Under the pieces are notes generated by a model. It made no database searches and was not told where the DNA came from. It saw only the letters and a list, made by a program, of their open reading frames with translations. The position numbers and the translations under genes are program-made. A DNA stretch of 64,000 nucleotides from Persicitalea jodogahamensis (GTDB taxonomy: Bacteria; Bacteroidota; Bacteroidia; Cytophagales; Spirosomataceae), in NCBI RefSeq assembly GCF_014651615.1, contig NZ_BMXF01000001.1:1893731-1957730 (forward strand), written 5' to 3'. Positions 6,885 through 16,995 of this stretch are shown in pieces; positions within the stretch are counted from its first letter, which is position 1, and each line of letters begins with the position of its first letter.

Positions 6885-9800
6885 ATGCCAAAACAACTAC
6901 CCCAATGCTTATACGCATTGTCCAGGCACGTGCTTTTCGGTGCTCTGGTGCAGCTATGTTTCACGGGACTGCTCTATGCAGCTGAAAGCGAAGATCGAAA
7001 AGAAATAGTAGTTCATGCCGGAAAGATGCCGGCCGCCGTAGTAACTATTTCCGGGACGGTCAAAGATGACGCCGGAGGAGTAATCCCGGGTGTGAACGTA
7101 GTGGAGAAAGGCACCATGAACGGCATCTCGACCGACGCCAAAGGTCAGTACAAGCTGGCAGTCACGGATGAGAAAGCCATCCTGGTGTTCAGCTACATTG
7201 GCTATAAAAGCCAGGAGGTGCTCGTGGGCACCCAAAAGACGATCAACGTCAGTCTGGTCGCCGAGAATCAGGCCCTGGAAGAAGTCGTGGTGGTGGGCTA
7301 TGGTACTCAGCGCAAGGAGAGTGTAGTAGGGGCCATTACGCAGGTGGACAACAAGCAGCTCATGCGCTCGGGTACGTCCAACATCACCAACGCCATTGCG
7401 GGCAAGCTGTCGGGCGTGCTCACCATGCAGGCCAGTGGCGAACCCGGTAACAGCGGCTCCGAAATTATAATCCGCGGTTTGTCTAGCTGGAACGGATCGC
7501 AGCCACTCATCATGGTGGACGGCGTTGAGCGGGATTTCAAGGACATGGACCCCAACGAAATTGCCACGATTTCGGTCCTGAAAGATGCCTCGGCCACCGC
7601 GGTTTTCGGTGCGAAGGGTGCCAATGGGGTGGTATTGGTAACTACCAAGAGAGGTGCACTGGGCAAGCCCAAGCTGGACTTCACGGCGCAATACGGTATA
7701 TCGCGCGCTACCCGGATTCCGGACCATATCAGCTCGTTCCAAACGATGAGCATGTACAATCAGGCATTGATGAACGGCCAGCAGTTCTCGGAACTGATTC
7801 CGCAGTATGCCTTGAATGAATATCGGAACCCTTCGACGCCGCTGAACGCTCTGCGTTACCCGAACGTCAACTGGTTCGATACGATGATTAAGCCCTTCGC
7901 AGCCAACGCCAACGCCAACTTCAATGTGTCGGGCGGCACCGAATTCATCAAGTACTTCGCCTCAGCGGGCTACACGCACGAAGGTGATTTTTTTAAGGCG
8001 TACCACAATGGGTACGACGATACGCGCTTTTGGTACAACCGCTTCAACTACCGCACCAACATTGATTTTAACCTCACCAAAACTACCCTGTTGTCGCTGA
8101 ACGTAGGGGGTGAAACCGGCGTAAAAAACCAGCCTAATGGCTCGCCATGGCGTAATTTGTACTCTACCGGCCCTTCGCGCTACCCGGCCTATTTCCCCGA
8201 GTGGGTTTTGCAGCAGGTCCCTGACCCGGACTATCCCGACGATCAGGGACGGCGACTGGCGATGAACTTCGGCGAGTACACCGGTAACCCTTACACCTCC
8301 TTCAACCAGGGTTCGTTCAACCGCTATCTGAGCTCCAAACTATTCTCGGACTTGATTCTGAACCAGACGCTGGACTTCATTACCCAGGGTCTTTCTGCCA
8401 AAGGCAAGGTGTCGATGAGTACATATTACCGCAACCGGACCCTGACGGCCTCCTATTCCTTCCCTGACTACCAGTTGAATTACGACAAGATCGGCACTGA
8501 GGAAAATCCCTGGTTCCGCAATGGGCAGGGTAACGAGATATTTAAGCAGGGACCACTGGATATCAACGTGGGTGGTCTGGAGAACGACTACTACAAGGAC
8601 ATGTACTATGAGCTCTCCTTGAGCTACGCCCGTACCTTCGGAAAGCACAGTGTGTCCGGTTTAGCCTTAGCCAACCGTCAGCAGAGAAACAGAGATACAC
8701 AATTCCCGTACTATAACCAGGCACTGGTGGGGCGGGCCACGTATGACTTTGCCGGCAAGTACATGATGGAAGTCAACCTGGGACTTACGGGTTCGGAGCG
8801 TTTCGCACCAGGAAATCGCTATGGCTTCTTCCCGTCGGGAGCGGTAGGCTATATGATTTCGGAGGAGAATTTTATCAAGGATAACTTGCCCTGGATCAGT
8901 AAGTTGAAGATCCGTTATTCGGATGGCATCGTGGGTAGCGACATCGCGGACAACCGCTGGCTGTATCAGAGCAATTACTACAAGGACAGCCGGGGCTACA
9001 TCCACGAAGACCTGGGAGCCAACTCGACCGCCCAGTGGGAGGAGGCCCGGAAGCGGGATTTAGGCCTGGAACTGGGGCTCTGGAACGACAGCTTTACCTT
9101 CAGCGTCGATGTATTTGATGAACAGCGTGACAAGATGCTGTTGGTTCCCCGCACGGTCACGATGCTGGTGGGAAACTCTTTCAAGGAACTCAACCTGGGC
9201 AAACTCAAGAAGCACGGGATAGAATTTGAGACCGAGTACCGCCGCAATACGGCGTCGGGCATCAACTATTTCGTCCGGGGGATTTTTGGCTTTAACGAAA
9301 ACCGCATCCTGTTCAAAGATGACCTTCCCTTTGCTTCGGACTACCAGAAAAACCAGGATAAGCCCCTTGGAGCGCAGCTCAGCGGGGTCGAACTCACCGG
9401 TACCGGCTACTACACTTCGGTGGATGACATCCACAATAACGTCTCGGCCATTGATGTAAGCCGCCTGAACGTGGGGGACTACAAGTACCTGGATTTTGAC
9501 GGTGATGGCAAGATTACAAGTCTTGACAAATACCCGATTGCCGGCTCCGACTACGCGCCGCTTACCTATTCTTTCGGTTCGGGTTTCTCGTACAAAAAGT
9601 TTGATTTTAACTTTCTGTTCACGGGTAACGTCGGCAAGTACGTCGAATTCAACCAGCCCTATGAAGTGGAGTTTATCAAGGGCGACTGGCGCGTGCACGC
9701 GTCGCAACTCGACTACTGGACGCCTACCAACGGCGCGGCTAACCACGCTACGCTGCACTATTCGGCGGGTGGCAGCACCGAGAACCTGTTCTGGGGCGGT

Positions 9801-10076
9801 GGCGAGGCTGACCGTGGTTTCGACATCATGGTCGAGAACCGCTTCTGGCGCAATGCCGACTACCTGCGGTTGAAGGAGGTTTACGCGGCTTACACTTTCA
9901 ATTCCAAAACCTTGAAAAGAGTGCTGGGGACCAATAGCCTGCTCTTTTTCGTAACTGCCAACAACCTTTGGACCAAAACCAAGCTCATCGAGGGGGATCC
10001 CGAGCGTAAAGACTTCAATCAGGGATTTTATCCCCAGATGACCCAGGTTAAATTTGCCGTTCGGGCCTTATTCTAA
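6885..10076 (+). CDS. SusC/RagA-family TonB-dependent outer-membrane transporter (first pair)
   Basis: Outer-membrane import channel of 1063 residues. Signal peptide ~1-32 (ALSRHVLFGALVQLCFTGLL), carboxypeptidase-regulatory-like domain ~52-132 (VTISGTVKDDAGGVIPGVNV), plug ~138-256 (EEVVVVGYGTQRKESVVGAI, the usual SusC signature; VSVLKDASA-type motif as TISVLKDASATAVFGAKGAN), then a 22-strand barrel. LDFDGDGKITSLDKYP is the calcium-loop-like insert common in the C-terminal part. The last residue is Phe, as expected for outer-membrane barrels. Its SusD starts 11 bp downstream. With no enzyme in the operon the substrate cannot be inferred. Confidence 0.95.
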   Translation: MPKQLPQCLYALSRHVLFGALVQLCFTGLLYAAESEDRKEIVVHAGKMPAAVVTISGTVKDDAGGVIPGVNVVEKGTMNGISTDAKGQYKLAVTDEKAILVFSYIGYKSQEVLVGTQKTINVSLVAENQALEEVVVVGYGTQRKESVVGAITQVDNKQLMRSGTSNITNAIAGKLSGVLTMQASGEPGNSGSEIIIRGLSSWNGSQPLIMVDGVERDFKDMDPNEIATISVLKDASATAVFGAKGANGVVLVTTKRGALGKPKLDFTAQYGISRATRIPDHISSFQTMSMYNQALMNGQQFSELIPQYALNEYRNPSTPLNALRYPNVNWFDTMIKPFAANANANFNVSGGTEFIKYFASAGYTHEGDFFKAYHNGYDDTRFWYNRFNYRTNIDFNLTKTTLLSLNVGGETGVKNQPNGSPWRNLYSTGPSRYPAYFPEWVLQQVPDPDYPDDQGRRLAMNFGEYTGNPYTSFNQGSFNRYLSSKLFSDLILNQTLDFITQGLSAKGKVSMSTYYRNRTLTASYSFPDYQLNYDKIGTEENPWFRNGQGNEIFKQGPLDINVGGLENDYYKDMYYELSLSYARTFGKHSVSGLALANRQQRNRDTQFPYYNQALVGRATYDFAGKYMMEVNLGLTGSERFAPGNRYGFFPSGAVGYMISEENFIKDNLPWISKLKIRYSDGIVGSDIADNRWLYQSNYYKDSRGYIHEDLGANSTAQWEEARKRDLGLELGLWNDSFTFSVDVFDEQRDKMLLVPRTVTMLVGNSFKELNLGKLKKHGIEFETEYRRNTASGINYFVRGIFGFNENRILFKDDLPFASDYQKNQDKPLGAQLSGVELTGTGYYTSVDDIHNNVSAIDVSRLNVGDYKYLDFDGDGKITSLDKYPIAGSDYAPLTYSFGSGFSYKKFDFNFLFTGNVGKYVEFNQPYEVEFIKGDWRVHASQLDYWTPTNGAANHATLHYSAGGSTENLFWGGGEADRGFDIMVENRFWRNADYLRLKEVYAAYTFNSKTLKRVLGTNSLLFFVTANNLWTKTKLIEGDPERKDFNQGFYPQMTQVKFAVRALF

Positions 10077-10087
10077 AACACAACTTT

Positions 10088-11941
10088 ATGAAAATCAAAA
10101 AGTTAGGGGCGTTGTTTCTCGCCGCCGTGCTGGTGCCTACTATGATGGCATCCTGCCAAGAGGACTTTCTGGATCAATCGCCGGAATCGGGTCTCGACAC
10201 CGATGAAGTATTCGGTAAGTACGACAACTTCAAGCGGTTTTTCGACACCATTTACGAGGGTACCAAGCTGGATGGGACAACTTGGCGGGACTACAACATC
10301 AAAACCTCTTTTTCACTCTACTTCAACTTTTGGGATCAGAAGTACACCCTGGAAGCCCTCACCGATATGAGTGACCAGGGGCGGTCCATGGACGCGCAGG
10401 TGATTAAAGCGGGTTCTATCTCGGCGGTGATCAACAAGATGACCTACGACCAGGCCCGGCGTCCCATTCTGGGTTCCATGTTCCAGATCATCCGTATCTG
10501 CAATATGTCATTGGCTAACATTGACAAATTGAAGGATGTAAACGCGGAGGATATCAATGACTTTAAAGGTCAGGCGCACTTCGATCGCGCCTATGCTCAC
10601 TTTACGCTGTTCCGGCTCTGGGGACCCATGCCGTACCTGACCACCGTGATCGGACCTGACGATCCGTGGGATGTTCCCCGGTTGTCGAAGCGCGAGACCC
10701 TGGTGCGCATTGCGGCGGACCTGGATTCGGCAGCGACATTCTTCGAGAAGGCCGACCTGATGCGCCGTGATCCCGGACCCGGCGTGGCGGGGCACCTGAA
10801 TAGCCCGAACCAATTTAGGCCCAGCGGCGTGGCCGCCAAGGCCATGAAGGGCCGTGCCTTGCTGTATGCTGCCAGTCCGCTCAACAACGAGCAGGGAGTG
10901 AAGGACTGGGAGGCAGCGGCAATAGCCAACTGGGAAGCCATCAAAATTGCCGAACGCTTTGGCTTCGACCTTCTGTCTCTGGCTGACTATAAGAAAAACT
11001 ACATTGGTACTACCTATTCCAACGAGCAGCTATGGGCTTGGTACGCAGGCACAAAAGCATATAATAGCGGAGACCTGGCTGGCCTGAACAATGGGATATT
11101 TGGTGCGTCAAAAACCAGTTTCTCTGGTGAATCGCCCACGCAGAATACTGTCGACAAATTCGAAACCAAATGGGGCGACCCCCTGAACACCGCTGCCGAT
11201 CGACAGGCCGCCATCGCCGCGGGGCACTACAACGACCAAGACCCTTACGCCAATCGGGACCCCCGGTTTTACATCGACATCATTTATAACACGGCCCCGG
11301 TGCCGGGATACGGTAAAGCCCAAATCTATTACGAAACTGTAAACGGTGCGGCTAATTACGGCCAGTTGCTGGATCAGACCTACTCCGGCATCACCAAGAC
11401 AGGCTACTACCAGCGCAAGACCTGGGGCGAGCAGAGTGTAAACAATAAAACATCGCCGCAGTATACCGACCCGATCATTCGGTTGGGTGAGTTATATCTC
11501 AACTACGCCGAAGCCGCCAATGAAGCCTACGGGCCAAACGGTATGGCGCCCGGCGCCGGCATGACTGCCCTGCAGGCGCTCAATAAAATCAGGAGGCGGG
11601 CCGAAATGCCCGAAGTACTGGCCGCCTACACAGCCTCCAAGGATGCACTCCGGGCGCGGGTCAAGAATGAGCGCACCATTGAATTGTGCTTCGAAGGGTC
11701 GCACTACTACCACGACATCCGCCGCTGGAAGGATGCACCCGAGGTCATGACGGGTACGCTCATCGGCATGGACGTTGAGAAAGTCCCGGTAAGTGCGGCC
11801 TACCCCACGGGCTTCAGGTACACCCGTCAGCCCTTGCCAGCGACTCGTCAGGTAAAGTGGAAAGAGGCCATGTACTACCTGCCTTTCAATACTGACGATA
11901 CCTACAAGATGAGCAAATTCACCCCCAACACCGTCTGGTAG
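10088..11941 (+). CDS. SusD/RagB-family nutrient-binding lipoprotein (first pair)
   Basis: Surface lipoprotein of 617 residues that forms the lid of the preceding SusC channel. The lipobox ends at Cys in VPTMMASCQEDFLDQSPES, with acidic residues after Cys that favour surface export in Bacteroidota. TPR-like helices include GQAHFDRAYAHFTLFRLWG and the C-terminal SusD region has IRLGELYLNYAEAANEAYG and ERTIELCFEGSHYYHDIRRW, the usual signatures. It is 24 bp upstream of the second SusC. Confidence 0.95.
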   Translation: MKIKKLGALFLAAVLVPTMMASCQEDFLDQSPESGLDTDEVFGKYDNFKRFFDTIYEGTKLDGTTWRDYNIKTSFSLYFNFWDQKYTLEALTDMSDQGRSMDAQVIKAGSISAVINKMTYDQARRPILGSMFQIIRICNMSLANIDKLKDVNAEDINDFKGQAHFDRAYAHFTLFRLWGPMPYLTTVIGPDDPWDVPRLSKRETLVRIAADLDSAATFFEKADLMRRDPGPGVAGHLNSPNQFRPSGVAAKAMKGRALLYAASPLNNEQGVKDWEAAAIANWEAIKIAERFGFDLLSLADYKKNYIGTTYSNEQLWAWYAGTKAYNSGDLAGLNNGIFGASKTSFSGESPTQNTVDKFETKWGDPLNTAADRQAAIAAGHYNDQDPYANRDPRFYIDIIYNTAPVPGYGKAQIYYETVNGAANYGQLLDQTYSGITKTGYYQRKTWGEQSVNNKTSPQYTDPIIRLGELYLNYAEAANEAYGPNGMAPGAGMTALQALNKIRRRAEMPEVLAAYTASKDALRARVKNERTIELCFEGSHYYHDIRRWKDAPEVMTGTLIGMDVEKVPVSAAYPTGFRYTRQPLPATRQVKWKEAMYYLPFNTDDTYKMSKFTPNTVW

Positions 11942-11965
11942 ACACAACTTTCTAAATCGACCGTC

Positions 11966-14900
11966 ATGCAATCAACTTTAACTTACCCCTTGCGCGGCTT
12001 GGTGGCCTTACTGGTCCTTTGCCTTTGGGCCCAGATTCCGGCCAGCGCTCAAAATAAGACTCCAAAGGTCCAGCCCGTGAACATTAGTCTGCAAGTGACT
12101 GATGAACAGGGGAACCCAATCCCAAACGCAGCTATTGTGGTGGGCGAAGGCAACCTGCACGCCGAAACGAATGAATCGGGCATTTTTTCTTTCCAGGCTA
12201 TGCCAGAGAACTTCATAACCGTAAGTTCCTACGGCTATACCAAATCGGTGGCGTTGGTTGGTACTTTGGTGAACAATAGCGTGGTGGAGCTTAAAAAGTC
12301 CAAGCTTTTCAACAACACGGAGGACGAAGTACCCCTGCCGTTTATGAGTTTCAAGCGTCGTAAGCTTTCTGGGGCATACAGCGTACTCCGCACCTCGGAT
12401 CTGGAAAAGTATCCGACCAATGACCTGCGGAACTCTTTAACCGGGCTGGTGCCTGGCCTTGAAGTCATTGAGCGCGATGGTTCAACCGGTCTGAATGCGG
12501 AAGAAGAACTGGGTAACTTTCGGGTAACCGAGAAAATCGGGCTCGCAACCCGAGGCCGCAGCCCGATATTCATCATCGACGACGTTCCTACCGATATCAC
12601 CGAAATGCCCCTTGACCCGCAGGAAATCGAATCGGTGACTATAGTCAAAGATATAGTCGGCAAAGCCATGCTGGGTCCCCGGGGAGCTGACGGCATTATT
12701 TACATCAAGACCAAGCGCGGCAAAGCCAACGAGCGCGTCCTGACTGTCAACGCCGAGCAGGGGGTCAGCCAGGTGGACCGCTTTCCAGGCTGGGCGTCCG
12801 GGGCCGAATACGCCACGCTCAACAATCAGGCCCGCACAAACAGCGGACTGACGCCACTGTACGACGATGCGGCCATCAGTGAGTACGCTAAAAACGACCC
12901 CTACAGCTTCAAGTACCCCAGCGTGGATTACCGCCAGTTGATGCTGAAAGATTCCAAATCGTTCAGCCGGGTCAATCTTGCTTCTACAGGTGGCAACGAA
13001 ACCGTGCAGTATGGGGCTTACTTAGGCTATAACGGCGAAGGCGATATTTTTAAACTGGGTAAAATTTCGGACTATAACCGAATCAACGTTCGCTCCAACA
13101 TCGACGTGAAGATCAACGACTTGATCAAGGTAAAAGTCGACTTCTTTGGGGGATTGAATATCCGGCGTTCACCCAACTACGGGTACAATCCTAACTTTAC
13201 CAGCGACGATGGAAATACCAACACCGCCCTGGATTTGGTTGAATTCAACTCGGCCATCGCCGATATTACCGATACGCCACCTATCGCCTTCCCAATCTAT
13301 GCTGCCTTCGGCGACAACGCCGATGCACCCTGGTACGCCGTGAGTCCTAATACGGCCTTCCGCGACAATCCCATCGGTAATCTGGTGCACAATGGCTACT
13401 ACAACGAAACCGGGCGAACGGGTGCTTCCAACCTGACTTTCGATTACGATTTGAAGGAAATACTACCGGGTTTGAAATCCAAAACCTTCGTAGGCTTCAA
13501 CATTTTCAATAGTGTGCGTATCGGGAAAGCCGAAAACTACATCGCTTACATCGCCACGCCGGGAAAGACAGCCTCCGGGGCTGATACGGTCACCCTATCC
13601 AAGGTGCACGACGGCACGGACTTGGCCGAACAAGCCAAACTCCACGACTATTATTCTCAGCGCTTTGTGGTGTACGAAAACCTCAGCTACGAAAAGCAAT
13701 GGGGCAATCATGATGTGCAGGTAGGGGCAACCTACTACTTGGGCAAGATATCCAAGAACGGTATCGAGGAGCCCCAGCGCCAGCAAAACGCCGTAATGAC
13801 GGGTGTTTATTCATTGAAAGACAAGTACTTCGTACAGGGCGTGCTAAACTACGCGGGTACCTACAGCTTTGCCAAGGGCAAGCGCTACGCTATGTTCCCG
13901 GCAGCGGGGCTGGGCTGGGTGATTTCGGAAGAAAGCTTCCTGTCCGATGTCAAAGCCATTAACTACTTGAAACTACGGGCCGAGGCAGGTATCCTGGGGT
14001 ACGAAAGCTTCCTGACGCCGTTTCTTTACCTGGACCGTTGGGGCGTCAACTCCTCCGGTAGCGCGTTTGGCCCCTATTCCACGAATCAGTGGTTTGGTAC
14101 GAATACCGATAACTCCGTGTACCGCACCACCGCCAACCGCATCGGCAATCCCGACCTGACCTGGGAAAAGCGTAAAGAATTCAGCATTGGCCTGGATGCT
14201 TTGCTGTTTAACCGCAAGATTTCGGTCGAAGCTAACTATTATAATAATCTCCGCGACGGGATGGTGAGCCAGTTATTCAATACGGTTCCCTATACGGCGG
14301 GAATATCCAACGCCCGGCCCTGGTTTAACTACAACAAAGTCAGGTACTACGGCCTAGAAACTTCCCTGCAATATTCTGATAAAATTGGCGCGCTGCGGTT
14401 CTCGGTCGGCGGCAATGCCACGGTGCAGAACAGCAAAATCCTGAAATACGACCAAGCCAACTTCCGCTTCGACTACCAGTCCATCATTGGCCAGCCCATC
14501 GATACGTACTTCGGCCAGACCTACATGGGTAAGTTCGCAAGCGATGCTGAAACGCTGGTGGTACCGCAGATTTACGACGAGACCCTGCAAAAGGATGATC
14601 TCAAATATGAGGATAAGAACGGCGACGGCGTAGTGGATGACAATGACCGGAGCCCCATCGGCCATACCACCCCCCGCTTGTTTTACGGGCTCAACCTGCG
14701 GGTTGGCTATCGGAACTTCGACCTGACGGTCATCGGCACCGGGCGGGCGGGTTATGATATCCCCTTGACCAATAAGTACTTTTGGAATGGCTGGGGAGAT
14801 AATAACTATTCAAACTTCACCAAGGATAATATGGATGGCGAATCTCCGCGACTGACTTACTATAAAGTAAACAACAACTTCGTAGCCTCGGACTTCTGGT

Positions 14901-15127
14901 TGCGCAACGGTAGTTTCTTCAAAATCCAGAATGTGGAACTGGCGTACACCGTCCCGCTGGGGGCGGGCAATCTCATGGGCATTCGCGGACTACGGATTTA
15001 CGCGCGCGGGGCCAATCTGCTGACACTTTCGAAAATTAAGGATGTCGATCCCGAGTCCATCAACTCGGGGGTTACTGTGAACCCTTTGTTCAGAACTGTC
15101 TCCACTGGAATTAAACTTACTTTTTAA
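11966..15127 (+). CDS. SusC/RagA-family TonB-dependent transporter (second pair)
   Basis: Protein of 1053 residues: signal peptide to about residue 28 (LLVLCLWAQIPASAQ), carboxypeptidase-regulatory-like domain ~38-110, divergent plug ~130-255 (LRNSLTGLVPGLEVIERDG; IFIIDDVPTDITEMPLDPQE; GPRGADGIIYIKTKRG), then barrel ending IKLTF. The usual plug-entry signature EVVVVGYGTQ is replaced by an unrelated acidic stretch (FNNTEDEVPLPFMSF), so this paralogue is more diverged than the first. EDKNGDGVVDDNDRSPIG is the calcium-loop-like insert. It is cotranscribed with the flanking SusD genes (24 and 11 bp gaps). Confidence 0.93.
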   Translation: MQSTLTYPLRGLVALLVLCLWAQIPASAQNKTPKVQPVNISLQVTDEQGNPIPNAAIVVGEGNLHAETNESGIFSFQAMPENFITVSSYGYTKSVALVGTLVNNSVVELKKSKLFNNTEDEVPLPFMSFKRRKLSGAYSVLRTSDLEKYPTNDLRNSLTGLVPGLEVIERDGSTGLNAEEELGNFRVTEKIGLATRGRSPIFIIDDVPTDITEMPLDPQEIESVTIVKDIVGKAMLGPRGADGIIYIKTKRGKANERVLTVNAEQGVSQVDRFPGWASGAEYATLNNQARTNSGLTPLYDDAAISEYAKNDPYSFKYPSVDYRQLMLKDSKSFSRVNLASTGGNETVQYGAYLGYNGEGDIFKLGKISDYNRINVRSNIDVKINDLIKVKVDFFGGLNIRRSPNYGYNPNFTSDDGNTNTALDLVEFNSAIADITDTPPIAFPIYAAFGDNADAPWYAVSPNTAFRDNPIGNLVHNGYYNETGRTGASNLTFDYDLKEILPGLKSKTFVGFNIFNSVRIGKAENYIAYIATPGKTASGADTVTLSKVHDGTDLAEQAKLHDYYSQRFVVYENLSYEKQWGNHDVQVGATYYLGKISKNGIEEPQRQQNAVMTGVYSLKDKYFVQGVLNYAGTYSFAKGKRYAMFPAAGLGWVISEESFLSDVKAINYLKLRAEAGILGYESFLTPFLYLDRWGVNSSGSAFGPYSTNQWFGTNTDNSVYRTTANRIGNPDLTWEKRKEFSIGLDALLFNRKISVEANYYNNLRDGMVSQLFNTVPYTAGISNARPWFNYNKVRYYGLETSLQYSDKIGALRFSVGGNATVQNSKILKYDQANFRFDYQSIIGQPIDTYFGQTYMGKFASDAETLVVPQIYDETLQKDDLKYEDKNGDGVVDDNDRSPIGHTTPRLFYGLNLRVGYRNFDLTVIGTGRAGYDIPLTNKYFWNGWGDNNYSNFTKDNMDGESPRLTYYKVNNNFVASDFWLRNGSFFKIQNVELAYTVPLGAGNLMGIRGLRIYARGANLLTLSKIKDVDPESINSGVTVNPLFRTVSTGIKLTF

Positions 15128-15138
15128 CGCAACTCACT

Positions 15139-16938
15139 ATGAAATTGAAATATACGAGTGCAGTCAGCACTGCTTTTATTCTTTTGATCGGAACGCTGCT
15201 GACCTCCTGCGTCGACTACCTCGACCCTTATCCTAACGGCAACCGGGATTCGGAAGACCTCTGGGAATACCAGGACATGGTTCAAGGTCTGGTGGGCCAA
15301 TGCTACGACTACATGCCCCGCAACTACAATGACAACGAGGGAGTGTATCTTGATGGAGCTTCCGACGATGTGGTTATCACCAGTACCACCAACAGTATGA
15401 CCCGGTTGGCAGTGGGTTCTTTACCTACCAGTCTCGATCCCTTCCGCACCTATTGGGACCGCGACTACCGCGCCATTTATTCGGTCAACTTGTTCTTGAA
15501 AGATCGCCGGGGCTACAACACACGTTTTCTGGTAGACCCCCATTTGGATGGTTTGGTGAAAAATCGTTTACAGGGTGAGGCCTTCGCTCTACGGGCGTGG
15601 TTTCAATGGGATTTGCTACAAAAATTTGGGGGCAAAGGGATGAACGGAGAAATGTTGGGCTATCCCATTGTGCTGGAACCCGTCGATATCGGAAAGGAAG
15701 TCAACTTTGCCCGTAGTCCTTACGACGAATGCGTGAAGCAGATTCTGGCCGATTGCGACTCGGCCTACAAGTACCTGCCCATTGCCCACCGGGACTTCCT
15801 GGTACCCAATATCAACGACCGCGCCTACGCCGGGGCGCGGTACTGGGGCCGCTTCGACGGCATCACCACGCGGGCCATCAAAGCGCAGGTATACCTGACC
15901 TGGGCCAGCCCCCGGTTCAATCCAGGCAATGACCTGACTCGCTGGGACATGGCCGCGAAGTATGCCAAGGAGGTGATGGATTTTAAAACCACCACCGACG
16001 CGGTGAGCAAGGGATTTGTCAAAACCACGGCCGTCAACTGGTTCGACCCTAATTTTCCGGGTATCATATTCAGTTCACGGTACCAAAACGCCAACGATGC
16101 TCTGGAAAGGATGTTCTATCCGGGCGGTTTCCAGGGTAACGGCGCGGTGGGGGTCACTCAGGAACTGGTGGATGCCTTCCCGATGAAGAATGGGTACCCA
16201 ATCACTGATCCGAAGAGTGGCTATGATCCCGCTAAGCCATACGACAACCGCGATCCGAGGTTTTACAGTACGATATTCTATAATAATGCCAAGGCCGTAA
16301 AGATCAATACGTCCAACGTCATGTACACTTTTGAAAACTGGCTGAACGGGAAGGATGCCGCCGGACCGCCCGTGAACAGCCGGACCAATTACCACATCAA
16401 AAAGATGGTGTTCATGGGACTTAATTTTTCCGATAACGCTATCAACCGGCAGCCGCACGCCAAATTCTTCATCCGCTGGTCGCACATGGTGCTGGCTTTC
16501 GCCGAAGCGGCCAACCAGGTTGAAGGGCCTAACGGCAGCAAGTATGGTTTGTCGGCCAAGGAAGCAATAGGATACCTGCGCGCCCGCAATAACTCCGACG
16601 GTGGAAAAGGCTTCACTACGGACCCGTACCTGACGGAAGTGGCCAATGCAGGACAAGCCGCTTTTACGAATTTCATTCGCAACGAAAGGAGACTCGAACT
16701 TTGCTTCGAAGGGCAGCGCTTCTATGATATACGCCGCTGGTCCACGAGTCTGGAGCCGCTCAATAAGACTGTTCACATGGCGAGGATTGTCAAAAATGAC
16801 GACAATAGTTTCTCCTACGATCTGAACGTGCCGGTAGAGACACGCTCATTCAAATCGGCTTACCTGCCATTGCCCTACGACGAAATGCTGCGGATGAGCA
16901 ATCTGGTGCAGAATGAAGGCTGGGATGCCTGGAAATAA
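15139..16938 (+). CDS. SusD/RagB-family nutrient-binding lipoprotein (second pair)
   Basis: Protein of 599 residues with lipobox LIGTLLTSC followed by VDYLDPYPNG. Recognisable SusD parts are LQGEAFALRAWFQWDLLQKFGG, the NDPRFYxxIxY-like YDNRDPRFYSTIFYNN, MVLAFAEAANQVEGPNGS and NERRLELCFEGQRFYDIRRW. It partners the SusC 11 bp upstream. The lipoprotein gene at 16996 follows after 57 bp. Confidence 0.94.
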   Translation: MKLKYTSAVSTAFILLIGTLLTSCVDYLDPYPNGNRDSEDLWEYQDMVQGLVGQCYDYMPRNYNDNEGVYLDGASDDVVITSTTNSMTRLAVGSLPTSLDPFRTYWDRDYRAIYSVNLFLKDRRGYNTRFLVDPHLDGLVKNRLQGEAFALRAWFQWDLLQKFGGKGMNGEMLGYPIVLEPVDIGKEVNFARSPYDECVKQILADCDSAYKYLPIAHRDFLVPNINDRAYAGARYWGRFDGITTRAIKAQVYLTWASPRFNPGNDLTRWDMAAKYAKEVMDFKTTTDAVSKGFVKTTAVNWFDPNFPGIIFSSRYQNANDALERMFYPGGFQGNGAVGVTQELVDAFPMKNGYPITDPKSGYDPAKPYDNRDPRFYSTIFYNNAKAVKINTSNVMYTFENWLNGKDAAGPPVNSRTNYHIKKMVFMGLNFSDNAINRQPHAKFFIRWSHMVLAFAEAANQVEGPNGSKYGLSAKEAIGYLRARNNSDGGKGFTTDPYLTEVANAGQAAFTNFIRNERRLELCFEGQRFYDIRRWSTSLEPLNKTVHMARIVKNDDNSFSYDLNVPVETRSFKSAYLPLPYDEMLRMSNLVQNEGWDAWK

Positions 16939-16995
16939 CTGATTCACCCAAAAAATCAAGTACTCACTGGCCTACTATCAACCTTGCAATTCACT

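Noticed and set aside
6794-6985. 63-residue ORF before the first SusC
   Set aside because: It overlaps the SusC signal peptide in another frame, has a high Cys/Arg content without similarity, and looks like a chance frame.
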